This document shows positions 43,789-52,622 of a DNA stretch of 64,000 nt, piece by piece. A program made the position numbers and the translations under genes. Each line of letters starts with the position of its first letter. Position 1 is the stretch's first letter. The DNA is from Bacteroidota bacterium. Lineage in GTDB: Bacteria > Bacteroidota > Bacteroidia > NS11-12g > UBA9320. The DNA is taken from positions 1 through 64,000 of the forward strand of contig WGNA01000009.1 of NCBI GenBank assembly GCA_016124755.1. Reading direction: 5' to 3'. The notes beneath the pieces are model-generated. The model saw nothing but the letters and a program-made list of their open reading frames with translations, was not told where the DNA came from and searched no databases.

Positions 43789-44274
43789 CTAATTATTATT
43801 TCGAAAAACATTTACCACACCTTTTTCATTCATGTAAATTCCTCGTTTGTCCCTGCAAGATACCTCATAATAATATGGACCTTCTGGTGCTGGCTTGCCA
43901 TTACTAGTTCCATCCCAAACAAATTTTAATTGTTCTTTTCGGGTGCTGGTAATTCCTTCGGTTTTATGAATTAATGTGCCTGATTTATCGTAAATAAATA
44001 CGGAAAGTAAAGAGGAATCCGGTGAAGAAAAGCAGAGAAATAATGAATCATTTTTACCATCACCATTGGGTGTAATAACATTATAAAAATTATTATTACA
44101 TATTAAAAAAGTATCATCTGAGATCGAATTGGTGTCTGGATGAAGAAGATAATCTTCAAGACTAACCAAAGCTGGACTCATATTGATGCACTTTTTGGTT
44201 TTTGTATAACTAAAACCATGACAATGAGTCGCAATTGTAAGCAATACGAAAATGGAGATTCTATGATTTTTCAT
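43789..44274 (-). CDS. Small protein made mainly of a T9SS type B sorting domain
   Basis: 161 residues from the ATG at 44274 (MKNHRISIFVLLTIATHC); an earlier start would overlap the LOG-family gene. The signal peptide is followed by only ~40 residues before the type B domain, which begins NVITPNGDGKNDSLFL and continues IYDKSGTLIHKTEGI, VWDGTSNGKPAPEGPYYYEV. A cargo this short is unusual: the protein is almost nothing but signal peptide and sorting domain. It may be a minimal surface protein or the surviving end of a larger one. Confidence 0.8.
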   Translation of the reverse strand: MKNHRISIFVLLTIATHCHGFSYTKTKKCINMSPALVSLEDYLLHPDTNSISDDTFLICNNNFYNVITPNGDGKNDSLFLCFSSPDSSLLSVFIYDKSGTLIHKTEGITSTRKEQLKFVWDGTSNGKPAPEGPYYYEVSCRDKRGIYMNEKGVVNVFRNNN

Positions 44275-44291
44275 AGAAGAACAAAATAAAA

Positions 44292-44996
44292 TCAAAAGTT
44301 CAAACTCATGCTGTACTTGCTGTAGAAATCAAATATTTCTTCCACCGCTTCGTCTGCGGTATCAACGAGTTTGAACAGGAACATATCTTCGGGACTAATA
44401 TTACTTTCTTTATCCAGCATAGTTTGCTGAATCCAGTCGATGAGTCCCGACCAAAAAGTTTTTCCTACCAAAACAACCGGAAAGTTTGCTGTCTTTTTAG
44501 TTTGTACTAATGTTAAAGCTTCGAATAATTCATCGAGCGTTCCGAAACCACCGGGAAGTACAATAAATCCCTGTGCATATTTCATAAACATCACTTTGCG
44601 TACAAAGAAGAAATTAAAATTGATGAGTTTGTCTTTGTCGATAAACGGATTGGCTTCCTGTTCAAAAGGCAGATTAATATTTAATCCAACGGAACTTCCT
44701 TTCCCTTCCGATGCACCGAGGTTTGCCGCTTCCATAATTCCGGGGCCGCCTCCAGTAATTACTCCCAATCCGCGTTCGCTGAGTTTGCGGGCGATATCTT
44801 CCGCCATTTTATAATACGGATGTTCGGGCTTGGTTCTCGCGGATCCGAAAATGGAAACACACGGACCAATTCTCGCGAGATTATCGTAACCATCTACGAA
44901 CTCTGCCATTACTTTGAAAATGTTCCACGAATCGGAACTCTTTATCTCAGGCCATTGCTTGATTTCGAAGGCCTTCTTGATTCTTTCGTCGTTCAT
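44292..44996 (-). CDS. LOG-family (TIGR00730) Rossmann-fold nucleotide hydrolase
   Basis: 234 residues. The family removes the base from nucleoside 5'-monophosphates (cytokinin riboside phosphate in plants and some bacteria; other purine nucleotides in many bacteria). The two signatures are GGGPGIMEAANLGA and PGGFGTLDE, with the family's SIFGSARTKPEHP near residue 50. Cytoplasmic. It lies 25 bases after the symporter gene on the same strand and may be co-transcribed. The in vivo substrate is uncertain. Confidence 0.9.
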   Translation of the reverse strand: MNDERIKKAFEIKQWPEIKSSDSWNIFKVMAEFVDGYDNLARIGPCVSIFGSARTKPEHPYYKMAEDIARKLSERGLGVITGGGPGIMEAANLGASEGKGSSVGLNINLPFEQEANPFIDKDKLINFNFFFVRKVMFMKYAQGFIVLPGGFGTLDELFEALTLVQTKKTANFPVVLVGKTFWSGLIDWIQQTMLDKESNISPEDMFLFKLVDTADEAVEEIFDFYSKYSMSLNF

Positions 44997-45021
44997 TAAA
45001 ATTTATATCGTTAAAGTTGAT

Positions 45022-46491
45022 CTACCTTTTTATTGCCGGATTGCGCCCTTTTAAAACCGAAGCCAGATAAAGGCCTGCAAACGTAATCATCGCATTGTAA
45101 ACGAGGATTTCGAATCCGATTTTATTGCCAAAAAGGTATTCATCATTGAACATGAGAATCCCGGAAATAATTGCGGAGCCCACACAAATCCACGGGATTA
45201 TTTTGTCTTCTGGTTTGTGTTTGAAAACAATTCCAAAAAGAAAAAGTCCGAGTAAAGGGCCATAGGTTAATCCGGAAATTTTAAAGAGTTGGGTGATCAC
45301 ACTGTCGTTGTGCCAATAACCAAAAATCACAATTACCGTAAATAACAGCAGACTAAAACCGATGTGCACCTTGCGTCTCAATCCCGGTTTTTCGCCTTTC
45401 GATTCGAAGTCCAGAATATCAATTACGAATGATGTGGTTAAAGCAGTAAGAGCAGAATCAGCGCTGGAATACGCTGCGGCAATTAATCCGAGAATGAACA
45501 TTATCCCGATTGAAACGCTGAAATGGTTTAGTGCTAAAGTTGGGAAAAGCAAATCCCTGTTTTCGGGAATGGCGATCTGAAACTTATTAGCATACACGTA
45601 AAGCAGGGCCCCGAAAATCACGAAAAAGGTATTCACTACCGTCATCGTTCCGCTGAGCGTAAGCATGTTGGTTTTCGCTTCTTTCACATTGCGGCAACTC
45701 AGATTTTTTTGCATCATATCCTGATCGAGCCCGGTCATTACAATGGCTAAAAAGAAACCCGAGAAAAACTGTTTGTAGAAATTACGACCGCTGTTGTCCC
45801 AGAAGAATGTTTGTTTAATTCCGATCGAATCAAACGACTCACGTATCTGAGAAACGGAATGCAAATCGAGCGATCTAAGAATATAAATTACAGTTAATAC
45901 AACCGAAGTAAGCATGAACAGGGTTTGAAATGTATCGGTCCAGATGATGGTTTTTATTCCGCTTTTAAAAGTGTAAACCCAGATGAGCAGTATCGTAATC
46001 GCAACGGTAAACCAGAAAGGAATTCCCCAGGTTTTAAAAATGAACTGATCCATTACAATGGCCACTACATACAACCGGAAAGAAGCTCCGATTACCCGGC
46101 TGGTGAGAAAAAACGATGCTCCTGTTTTGCGGGCAAAATAACCGAAGCGCTGTTCGAGATATCCGTAAATGCTTGTGAGATTGAGTCGGTAATACAATGG
46201 GAGAAGCACAAAGGCAATAACCCAATAGCCCAGAACATAGCCAATAATAACCTGAAGATAACTGAACTGCCCGTTGATGTGTTCGAGATTGCCGACAGTA
46301 CCCGGGACCGAAATAAAAGTGATTCCACTAAGCGTTGCGCCAATCATTCCGAACGACACAATGTACCACGGAGCCTGCCGGTTTCCGAGATAAAACGCAT
46401 CGTCCGCAGCATTGCGGGAGGTGAGCCAGGAGATCAGTATCAGAATGCCGAAGTATCCCGCGATCAGTGAGACGATTAATTCTGGCCTCAC
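45022..46491 (-). CDS. Sodium/solute symporter (SSS family)
   Basis: 489 residues with about 13 membrane helices. SSS features: GNRQAPWYIVSFGMIGATLSG near the start, the Na-site helix region GLIAAAYSSADSALTALTTSF, and TGLDQDMMQKNLSC in the middle. It resembles the putative sodium/proline- or sialate-type transporters of Bacteroidota, but the solute cannot be assigned. Its ATG overlaps the stop of the glucosaminidase gene (ATGA), so the two are translationally coupled. One possibility is uptake of a cell-wall recycling product. Confidence 0.9.
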   Translation of the reverse strand: MRPELIVSLIAGYFGILILISWLTSRNAADDAFYLGNRQAPWYIVSFGMIGATLSGITFISVPGTVGNLEHINGQFSYLQVIIGYVLGYWVIAFVLLPLYYRLNLTSIYGYLEQRFGYFARKTGASFFLTSRVIGASFRLYVVAIVMDQFIFKTWGIPFWFTVAITILLIWVYTFKSGIKTIIWTDTFQTLFMLTSVVLTVIYILRSLDLHSVSQIRESFDSIGIKQTFFWDNSGRNFYKQFFSGFFLAIVMTGLDQDMMQKNLSCRNVKEAKTNMLTLSGTMTVVNTFFVIFGALLYVYANKFQIAIPENRDLLFPTLALNHFSVSIGIMFILGLIAAAYSSADSALTALTTSFVIDILDFESKGEKPGLRRKVHIGFSLLLFTVIVIFGYWHNDSVITQLFKISGLTYGPLLGLFLFGIVFKHKPEDKIIPWICVGSAIISGILMFNDEYLFGNKIGFEILVYNAMITFAGLYLASVLKGRNPAIKR

Positions 46492-47921
46492 TCCGAAACT
46501 CTCAGTTTTTGTCCGGTGTAAATGGTGTTTCCGGAAAGGTTATTCCACTTCTGAAGTTGCTCGGCCGTAATTTTATAGGTTGTGCAAATCCGGTAAACCG
46601 TTTCGCCGGCCTGTACTACGTGGTATTTGGTGGGAGCATCGGAAACAACCGGCTGATTTATTTCTGCTTTTTGAACCGTAGGCTGATTGCTTATAACTGC
46701 TTCCGTTTTAATTTCGTTCGGCTGAATTCCTTTTTTGATAGTTTCGGATGAATTGGTCTTGGCTTTTTGAGCAGCTTCGGGAGACAAATAAATTTTTTGT
46801 CCCACCGAAAGTTGCAGTATGTTGAGGTTGTCGTTCCACTTTACGAGATCTTCCTCAAATACATGATATTTTTCGGCAATTCGATAAATATTATCACCAG
46901 ACTGCACGATGTAAAAATCAGGTCGTGAGATTGTGTCGTCTGCTAAAGGCGGGGCTTTTTCGATGTTTTCGAGTGAATGAGGATTTACAAACGGATTGGT
47001 GTTGAGTTCGGATTTTTTCTCTTTTTCGGTTACAACTTCCACACTGTCGCTTTTATCAATTTTTCCGCGCATCACGATTTTTTGACCGGCGGCAACTTCG
47101 GTTCCTTCTTCAAGGCGATTGCGTTTATAAAGTTGTTTTAATTTAATTCCGTATGCCTGAGATATCTGATACATCGTTTCGCCATCTTCCACCACATGTT
47201 CTTTTTCGGTGCCCCGTCTGCGTTTGGGTTTCAGATAAACCACATCGCCTTCATTAATTCCGGTGCCTTTAGACAAGTCGTTGTATTTGTAAATCTGTTT
47301 AACAGTAAGATCGTTTCTGCGCGCGATCATTTCCATCGTTTCATCCTTCTGTGCCCGAACCATTGGTACATTGTTGTCTGTGTATTCAATCTGTTGTTTT
47401 CCGGGCATCGGAGCCGAGTCGTATTTGCCGAGATCGTATTTTTCGATCAGGTTTACGATGATGGTGTGATAGGAGGTGTTGGTTGCGTATCCGGCTTTGC
47501 GCAGGCCTTCAGCCCAACCTTTGTAATCGGTTATTTGCAGGTCGAAGAGATCGTGGTACCGCCAGTTTCCCCGTAAAAAATCGGAGTGATCGCGATACGA
47601 TTCTAAAGCTGAATTATAGGCTCTGAAACATTCATTCGGTGCGTCATCATCTGCCCGGATTGTTTTACCGTTCCAGTCGCCTTTGCATTTTATTCCAAAA
47701 TGATTATTGCCTTCACGCGCGAGCCGGCTGTTGCCATAACTGCTTTCGAGCATTCCCTGAGCAAGAGTAATACTCGCCGGAACTCCACTGCGATACATTT
47801 CCACGATCGCAAATTCGCGGTACGTTTCGATGTACTGCGATGGAGTCATCTTTTCCTGAGCCGACAAAGTAAGAGCTGATGTACATATCCACACAGCCCA
47901 CAATACGCGCAATTTAGTCAT
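46488..47921 (-). CDS. Exported glucosaminidase (GH73) with four LysM domains
   Basis: 477 residues. The signal peptide is VLWAVWICTSALTLSA. A GH73 domain occupies ~25-170, with catalytic Glu in QGMLESSYGNSRLA and the family motif NHFGIKC. Four LysM peptidoglycan-binding modules follow: RAQKDETMEMIARR, VEDGETMYQISQAY, VQSGDNIYRIAEKY and VQAGETVYRICTTY. It would cut glycan strands of peptidoglycan during growth or division. The stop overlaps the symporter start by 4 bases. Confidence 0.92.
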   Translation of the reverse strand: MTKLRVLWAVWICTSALTLSAQEKMTPSQYIETYREFAIVEMYRSGVPASITLAQGMLESSYGNSRLAREGNNHFGIKCKGDWNGKTIRADDDAPNECFRAYNSALESYRDHSDFLRGNWRYHDLFDLQITDYKGWAEGLRKAGYATNTSYHTIIVNLIEKYDLGKYDSAPMPGKQQIEYTDNNVPMVRAQKDETMEMIARRNDLTVKQIYKYNDLSKGTGINEGDVVYLKPKRRRGTEKEHVVEDGETMYQISQAYGIKLKQLYKRNRLEEGTEVAAGQKIVMRGKIDKSDSVEVVTEKEKKSELNTNPFVNPHSLENIEKAPPLADDTISRPDFYIVQSGDNIYRIAEKYHVFEEDLVKWNDNLNILQLSVGQKIYLSPEAAQKAKTNSSETIKKGIQPNEIKTEAVISNQPTVQKAEINQPVVSDAPTKYHVVQAGETVYRICTTYKITAEQLQKWNNLSGNTIYTGQKLRVSE

Positions 47922-48025
47922 ACCTGCAAAATTAGATGGATGAGCACGGAGGCTTCGCGATAGATATTCACTTGTAAACAGTGCGGTAAACGGACGTTCA
48001 GGAAATTGGATTTTGATTTTCCGCT

Positions 48026-48054
48026 TTTGACTTTAACCAACAACTGTATTTTTG
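48026..48054 (+). promoter_or_regulatory. Promoter of the DsbD-alpha-like gene
   Basis: TTTG at 48026-48029, a 17-base spacer and TATTTTTG at 48047-48054, matching the Bacteroidota consensus. The expected leader is about 25 bases to the ATG at 48087. Confidence 0.6.
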
Positions 48055-48086
48055 AACGGAACATAATCAACTTAAACCTCTTCTAC

Positions 48087-48575
48087 ATGCAACGCACAGC
48101 CACCATTCGATTCGTATTTTTTCTGATAATATTCGTCTCGGCTTCCATAATTTCATTAGCCCAAAACAACGGGGCGAAATGGACAGCGAAACTGGAACAG
48201 ACCGGTAAATGCGATTCATCGGGTTGCGAGGTAAAGATTATTCTAAGTGGTGAAATTCCGGCAGAACATCATGTGTACGCAACGGGATATGTCTGTGAAA
48301 ACGGCGGCCCCTTGCCTGCACAGATTTCAATGAAGGCTGATAGTACCGTGCAGGTTTCAGGAGATTTAATTTCGGAGAATTATACAGAAGCCTATGATGA
48401 CATTTTTGAATGTACCATCCGTGAATTTCACGAAAAAGGAACATTTGTTCAGAAGCTTCACACAACTGGAAACCACATTAAATGTAAAGGAAAACTCAGT
48501 TATCAGATGTGCTTTCCGGATGGGAGATGTGTTTTGTATGAATACGAATTCGCCTTTGATCAAAAACTCCAGTAG
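48087..48575 (+). CDS. Stand-alone DsbD N-terminal-like (alpha) domain protein
   Basis: 162 residues from the ATG at 48087; the frame extends 27 codons upstream but without a signal peptide at its start. The signal peptide is FVFFLIIFVSASIISLAQ. The mature part is a paralogue of the DsbD alpha domain encoded just downstream: shared motifs are CENGGPLPAQ, AYDDIFECTIREFHEKG and GKLSYQMCFPDGRC. In DsbD this domain passes electrons from the membrane part to periplasmic partners through two Cys. A free copy could be a substrate-specific electron carrier. An upstream consensus promoter suggests separate expression. Confidence 0.8.
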   Translation: MQRTATIRFVFFLIIFVSASIISLAQNNGAKWTAKLEQTGKCDSSGCEVKIILSGEIPAEHHVYATGYVCENGGPLPAQISMKADSTVQVSGDLISENYTEAYDDIFECTIREFHEKGTFVQKLHTTGNHIKCKGKLSYQMCFPDGRCVLYEYEFAFDQKLQ

Positions 48576-48768
48576 ACTAATTTTTTCACACTAAAATTTA
48601 GACCAAAGCCGCATCACAAAACCATTTGCAGAATCTGAGTGTTCGGTGTGGACATAAGTTTAAGATTTTATTACCCATCTTTGGCAACCGTTTTAATTCT
48701 CTGAGTGTCTAATAGCTCACGACTTCAGATAAGAAGGCGGTTTTCGGGAATCTTACTGCACGAATTAT

Positions 48769-51039
48769 ATGAACAGATCAACGCACATTATCAGACCCTT
48801 ATTGATATTGATTGCACTGTTAACCGGAATGGCTTCCGGCTCTTCTCAAACTATCCCACCGGCAAACTGGACTTACACCTTGTCGAAATCCAAGGTGAAG
48901 GCGGGTGAGACGATTGAAGTAATTTTTAAAGCTTCAATTCCTCACGGTTTGCACATGTATTCGCTGGGTTACGATTGTCCGGGTGGAGGCCCTTTGCCCG
49001 CAGAATTCGAGTACACGAAAAACAAATCCTTCACATGGAATGGTGCAACAAAAGCGGTTGGGGATGCAAAATCGTACGACGATGTTTTTGAATGCGACAT
49101 CCGCGATTTTCACGACAAAGCTGAATTCCGGCAAAAGATAAAAATCAATTCAGCTAATCCGGTTATTAAAGGAGTGCTGTCGTATCAGATGTGTTCGGAA
49201 GAAACTGGCATGTGTGTTTTCCATGAATTCGACATCGAAATCAAAGGAATTGAGGTAACCGGGGGGGGAACGGGGACGGTAACGGAAACTGTAACTGAAA
49301 CTGTAACGGGAACAGGTAGTGGGAATGATAAAGCTAGTGATGATAAGCACATAAACGAATCTCAGACATCCGATACCGGAAAAACTACCGTAGTTGACAA
49401 GGAACTTTTGCAGAAACTAATCGATTGTTCGTGTGGTGATGAAGGCGTGGAAGGCGGCCAGCCCTATATTGAAAAAGGCGCTATTAATTATGCTACATAT
49501 AAACGAAATGGCGATCTCGACACAATGTCGTGCGAACTAAAAACCTTTGACGGGAAGCAGGAAGAAGAAAAATTCTCGTACTGGTGGTTTTTTATTCTCG
49601 CTTTCATTTCCGGTCTTACAGCGCTGGTAACGCCCTGCGTATTCCCGATGATTCCTATGACGGTTTCCTTTTTTATGAAGGAAGAAGACCGGGCCAAATC
49701 CATTCGATCCGGTTTATTTTACTCAATCAGCATTATTCTGATATATGTGGTAATCGGAACGTTGGTGGCATTATTGGCGGGAGCCGCAGCCGCCAACTGG
49801 CTGAGCACTCACTGGATCCCGAATGTCTTCTTCTTTTTAATCTTCGTGATTTTTGCTGCTTCCTTCTTTGGAGCTTTTGAACTAACTCTTCCGAGTTGGT
49901 TGGTGAATAAAGTCGATAAACAAGCCGACAAAGGCGGAATGTTCGGTGTGTTCTTCATGGCCTTTACGATAGTATTGGTTTCTTTCTCCTGTACCGGCCC
50001 GATCGTGGGTGGAATTTTGGTGGAAGCATCGCGCGGGGCATTTCTGAAACCCATTATCGGCATGTTCGGTTTTTCACTGGCATTCGCAATTCCATTCGGA
50101 TTGTTCGCGATTTTCCCAAGCTGGTTGAACAATCTTCCTCACAGCGGCGGCTGGCTCAATACAGTTAAGGTTGTTTTAGGATTTATCGAACTGGCACTCG
50201 GACTCAAGTTTTTAAGTGTTGCAGACCAAACCTACCATTGGGGCATTTTAGATCGGGAAGTGTACATCGCTTTGTGGATTGTGATTTTCGGGCTGATGGG
50301 TTTATATCTTTTAGGCAAACTAAAATTTTCGCACGACAGCGATATGATGTATTTGCCGGTTCCCAGATTAATTATGGCAATTCTCGTATTCTCATTTGTG
50401 GTGTATCTGATTCCCGGAATGTGGGGAGCACCTTTAAAGCAATTGGCTGGATATCTTCCTCCAACCTATACGCACGATTTTAATGTGAAGTCTGAAAACT
50501 CGGAAAACAATGGGCATGGAGGCCTAATTCCGAAGTACCGCGATGTTTTGCACTTACCAGATGGTTTGCAGGGATATTTTGATTTCGAACAGGGAATGGA
50601 GGTCGCCAGGGAACTGGGAATGCCGGTTTTAATCGACTTCACCGGTCATGGTTGTGTGAACTGCCGTGAAATGGAACAAAAGGTCTGGACCGAAAACCGC
50701 ATACACAATTTGATCAATGAAGACTATGTTCTGATCTCTCTTTATGCTGATGAGAAACATATAGATCTTCCGGAAGAAGAGTGGTACATATCGAGGTCCA
50801 GCGGAAGAAAAATAAGCAGCTTCGACAAACGCAATCTGGATATTCAGCAATGTTTCTTCAACAGCAACACACAGCCTCAATATGCGCTTTTAGATAATGA
50901 AGGTAATCTTCTTCAGCCAACCCGATCATACGATTTAAACCGGGAAGCATATTATACTTTTCTGAAAAACGGATTAACCGAATTCAACAAAAGAAAGCAG
51001 GCTAAATTGGGAGAAACGAAAAAAGCTGTTGAAGAATAA
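48769..51039 (+). CDS. dsbD: Thiol:disulfide interchange protein DsbD
   Basis: 756 residues. A signal peptide is followed by the alpha domain (~25-165; YDDVFECDIRDFHDK, SYQMCSEETGMC). A linker at ~165-270 carries TGGGTGTVTETVTETVTGT. The membrane domain (~275-560) has eight helices with redox Cys290 (LVTPCVFPMIP) and Cys408 (SFSCTGPIVGG). The C-terminal thioredoxin domain has the pair C629-x-x-C632 (GHGCVNCREME). It moves electrons from cytoplasmic thioredoxin to the periplasm. The linker also has a CSCGD segment and is longer than usual; its DNA includes a G8 run and a hexamer repeat like that in dcuC. Confidence 0.92.
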   Translation: MNRSTHIIRPLLILIALLTGMASGSSQTIPPANWTYTLSKSKVKAGETIEVIFKASIPHGLHMYSLGYDCPGGGPLPAEFEYTKNKSFTWNGATKAVGDAKSYDDVFECDIRDFHDKAEFRQKIKINSANPVIKGVLSYQMCSEETGMCVFHEFDIEIKGIEVTGGGTGTVTETVTETVTGTGSGNDKASDDKHINESQTSDTGKTTVVDKELLQKLIDCSCGDEGVEGGQPYIEKGAINYATYKRNGDLDTMSCELKTFDGKQEEEKFSYWWFFILAFISGLTALVTPCVFPMIPMTVSFFMKEEDRAKSIRSGLFYSISIILIYVVIGTLVALLAGAAAANWLSTHWIPNVFFFLIFVIFAASFFGAFELTLPSWLVNKVDKQADKGGMFGVFFMAFTIVLVSFSCTGPIVGGILVEASRGAFLKPIIGMFGFSLAFAIPFGLFAIFPSWLNNLPHSGGWLNTVKVVLGFIELALGLKFLSVADQTYHWGILDREVYIALWIVIFGLMGLYLLGKLKFSHDSDMMYLPVPRLIMAILVFSFVVYLIPGMWGAPLKQLAGYLPPTYTHDFNVKSENSENNGHGGLIPKYRDVLHLPDGLQGYFDFEQGMEVARELGMPVLIDFTGHGCVNCREMEQKVWTENRIHNLINEDYVLISLYADEKHIDLPEEEWYISRSSGRKISSFDKRNLDIQQCFFNSNTQPQYALLDNEGNLLQPTRSYDLNREAYYTFLKNGLTEFNKRKQAKLGETKKAVEE
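49261..49320 (+). repeat. G8 tract and TETV-coding hexamer repeat in dsbD
   Basis: Eight G at 49261-49268, then GTAAC and GAAAC hexamers to about 49310, in frame, encoding Thr-Val-Thr-Glu repeats. It is the same repeat type as the joining DNA inside dcuC. A change of one G in the tract would end DsbD before its membrane domain. Confidence 0.8.
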
Positions 51040-51040
51040 A

Positions 51041-51673
51041 TCAGCTCGCTATCCACACAATGAGGTGGTTCCCGATTTTGATTTGATGGGCTAAAAAACT
51101 CACCGGCTCGTATTTCAGGAACTGAACTTCAAACGATTGAGATGTTGCTTCCGGAATCGAGGTAACTTTTATGTGGTTCTTGAAATCCACAGATTTTCGT
51201 CCGTACAATTTGAAAATCGCTTCTTTAGCACACCAAATCTGAAAGAGATCTTCATTCCGGTTTTCGGGTCTGATCCACGATTCTTCAATATCGCTTACAA
51301 ATCGTTTTGCTATGCGTTCCACCCGATTCGAAATTTCCTCCACATCGATTCCGACGGGATTCGGTCCGTGGATAGCAACTGCATATCCGGCAGTATGGCT
51401 AAGTGAAATGTATCCGTTCGATTCGAGATGAGGTTTGCCGGCTTCATCTTTAAATAAAGTAAGAATTGAATCCCCTACCAGTGACTCCAGAGCTTTTCTG
51501 CATGCAAGCCATTGCCGGTTTCTTTCGGGATGTGTAATGTCTGAAATCTGTGCGCTCCGGTTTCCGGAGTTCTGTAATTCCTCAAAACTCTCTTCGATTT
51601 TCCAAATGGCGATTGAGCTGTTGCCCGATTTTATAGTTTGAACTAATGGCATATTTCCATTTGAGACGGGCAA
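51041..51673 (-). CDS. 4'-phosphopantetheinyl transferase (Sfp-type superfamily)
   Basis: 210 residues. It transfers the phosphopantetheine arm from CoA to a carrier-protein serine. Visible motifs: SLSHTAGYAVAI, the Mg-binding GIDVEEIS and WCAKEAIFKLYG. Likely clients include the AcpP encoded at 55737-55973. It ends 1 base from the dsbD stop, convergent, and is divergent from dcd. No secondary-metabolite genes are nearby, so a general ACP-activating role is the simplest reading. Confidence 0.88.
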   Translation of the reverse strand: MPVSNGNMPLVQTIKSGNSSIAIWKIEESFEELQNSGNRSAQISDITHPERNRQWLACRKALESLVGDSILTLFKDEAGKPHLESNGYISLSHTAGYAVAIHGPNPVGIDVEEISNRVERIAKRFVSDIEESWIRPENRNEDLFQIWCAKEAIFKLYGRKSVDFKNHIKVTSIPEATSQSFEVQFLKYEPVSFLAHQIKIGNHLIVWIAS

Positions 51674-51833
51674 AAGTAAATCACCGGATTTTATTGTTCA
51701 GGACGAAGCTCACCTTCGCAAGCTTCGGAAGAGTTCAGATGATTTATCCCCAAAATATTCCAGAAGGCCCGATGCGCTTTGCTGATTAAGGGGTTTAACT
51801 TTATTTCGTACGCTTACCTCAAAATAAAAACAG

Positions 51834-52370
51834 ATGATTCTGAGCGATAAGCGCATATTGGAAGAAATTGAAAAAGGCACCATTTTAATCGAGCCTTTCA
51901 GACGAGATTGTTTGGGAACTAATTCGTATGACGTGCATTTGGGCAAATGGCTGGCAACCTACACCGATCGGGTGCTCGATGCGAAGAAGCACAACAAGAT
52001 TGAATATTTTGAAATCCCTTTGGGAGGATTTGTTCTTCAGCCCAACACGTTATATCTCGGTGTTACCGAAGAATATACAGAAACACATGGTCATGTTCCG
52101 TTTCTGGAAGGAAAAAGCAGTACCGGCCGTTTGGGAATTGATATTCACGCAACGGCAGGAAAAGGAGACGTTGGATTTTGCAATACCTGGACATTGGAAA
52201 TTTCCTGTGCCCAGCCGGTTCGCATCTATCGGGGAATGCCGATCGGCCAACTGATTTATTTTGCCGTGGAAGGTGAAATTGAACTGCTTTATAACAAGAA
52301 AGAAAACGCGAAGTACAACGCGCGAACGATAAAACCAGTAGAAAGCATGATGTTTAAAAACAAATTCTGA
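51834..52370 (+). CDS. dcd: dCTP deaminase
   Basis: 178 residues, normal length. It converts dCTP to dUTP for thymidylate synthesis. The N-terminus MILSDKRILEEIEKG is typical. The active-site block is PFLEGKSSTGRLGIDIHAT with catalytic Glu, then GFCNTWTLEIS and RIYRGMPIGQLIYF. Homotrimeric dUTPase-fold enzyme, cytoplasmic. A strong terminator follows at 52537-52563. Confidence 0.93.
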   Translation: MILSDKRILEEIEKGTILIEPFRRDCLGTNSYDVHLGKWLATYTDRVLDAKKHNKIEYFEIPLGGFVLQPNTLYLGVTEEYTETHGHVPFLEGKSSTGRLGIDIHATAGKGDVGFCNTWTLEISCAQPVRIYRGMPIGQLIYFAVEGEIELLYNKKENAKYNARTIKPVESMMFKNKF

Positions 52371-52536
52371 TTTGCTTTTCTCTCATTTTCAAATCCTAAC
52401 AAGTTCTGCGAGAGTTTCACAGTTACGTGATGTTGTATTAATGAAAATTTGAATTACATTCGAGGTACTTTCAATTATCATTTATAATTAATACTCGTTA
52501 ATTAGGATTTATGGTTTAACTTTACTCTTAGGAAGG

Positions 52537-52563
52537 ACCCCGGCAGTGATGTCGGGGTTTTTT
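52537..52563 (+). terminator. Intrinsic terminator after dcd
   Basis: Stem ACCCCGGCA/TGTCGGGGT with a GTGA loop and a T6 tail, 166 bases after the dcd stop. The 250 bases between dcd and the barrel gene at 52623 hold nothing else that I can recognise. Confidence 0.85.
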
Positions 52564-52622
52564 ATTTAGCAATTTTTTGCGGGCTAAAAATGCTCACAGA
52601 TGCAAAAGGTGTGTTGCTGATC

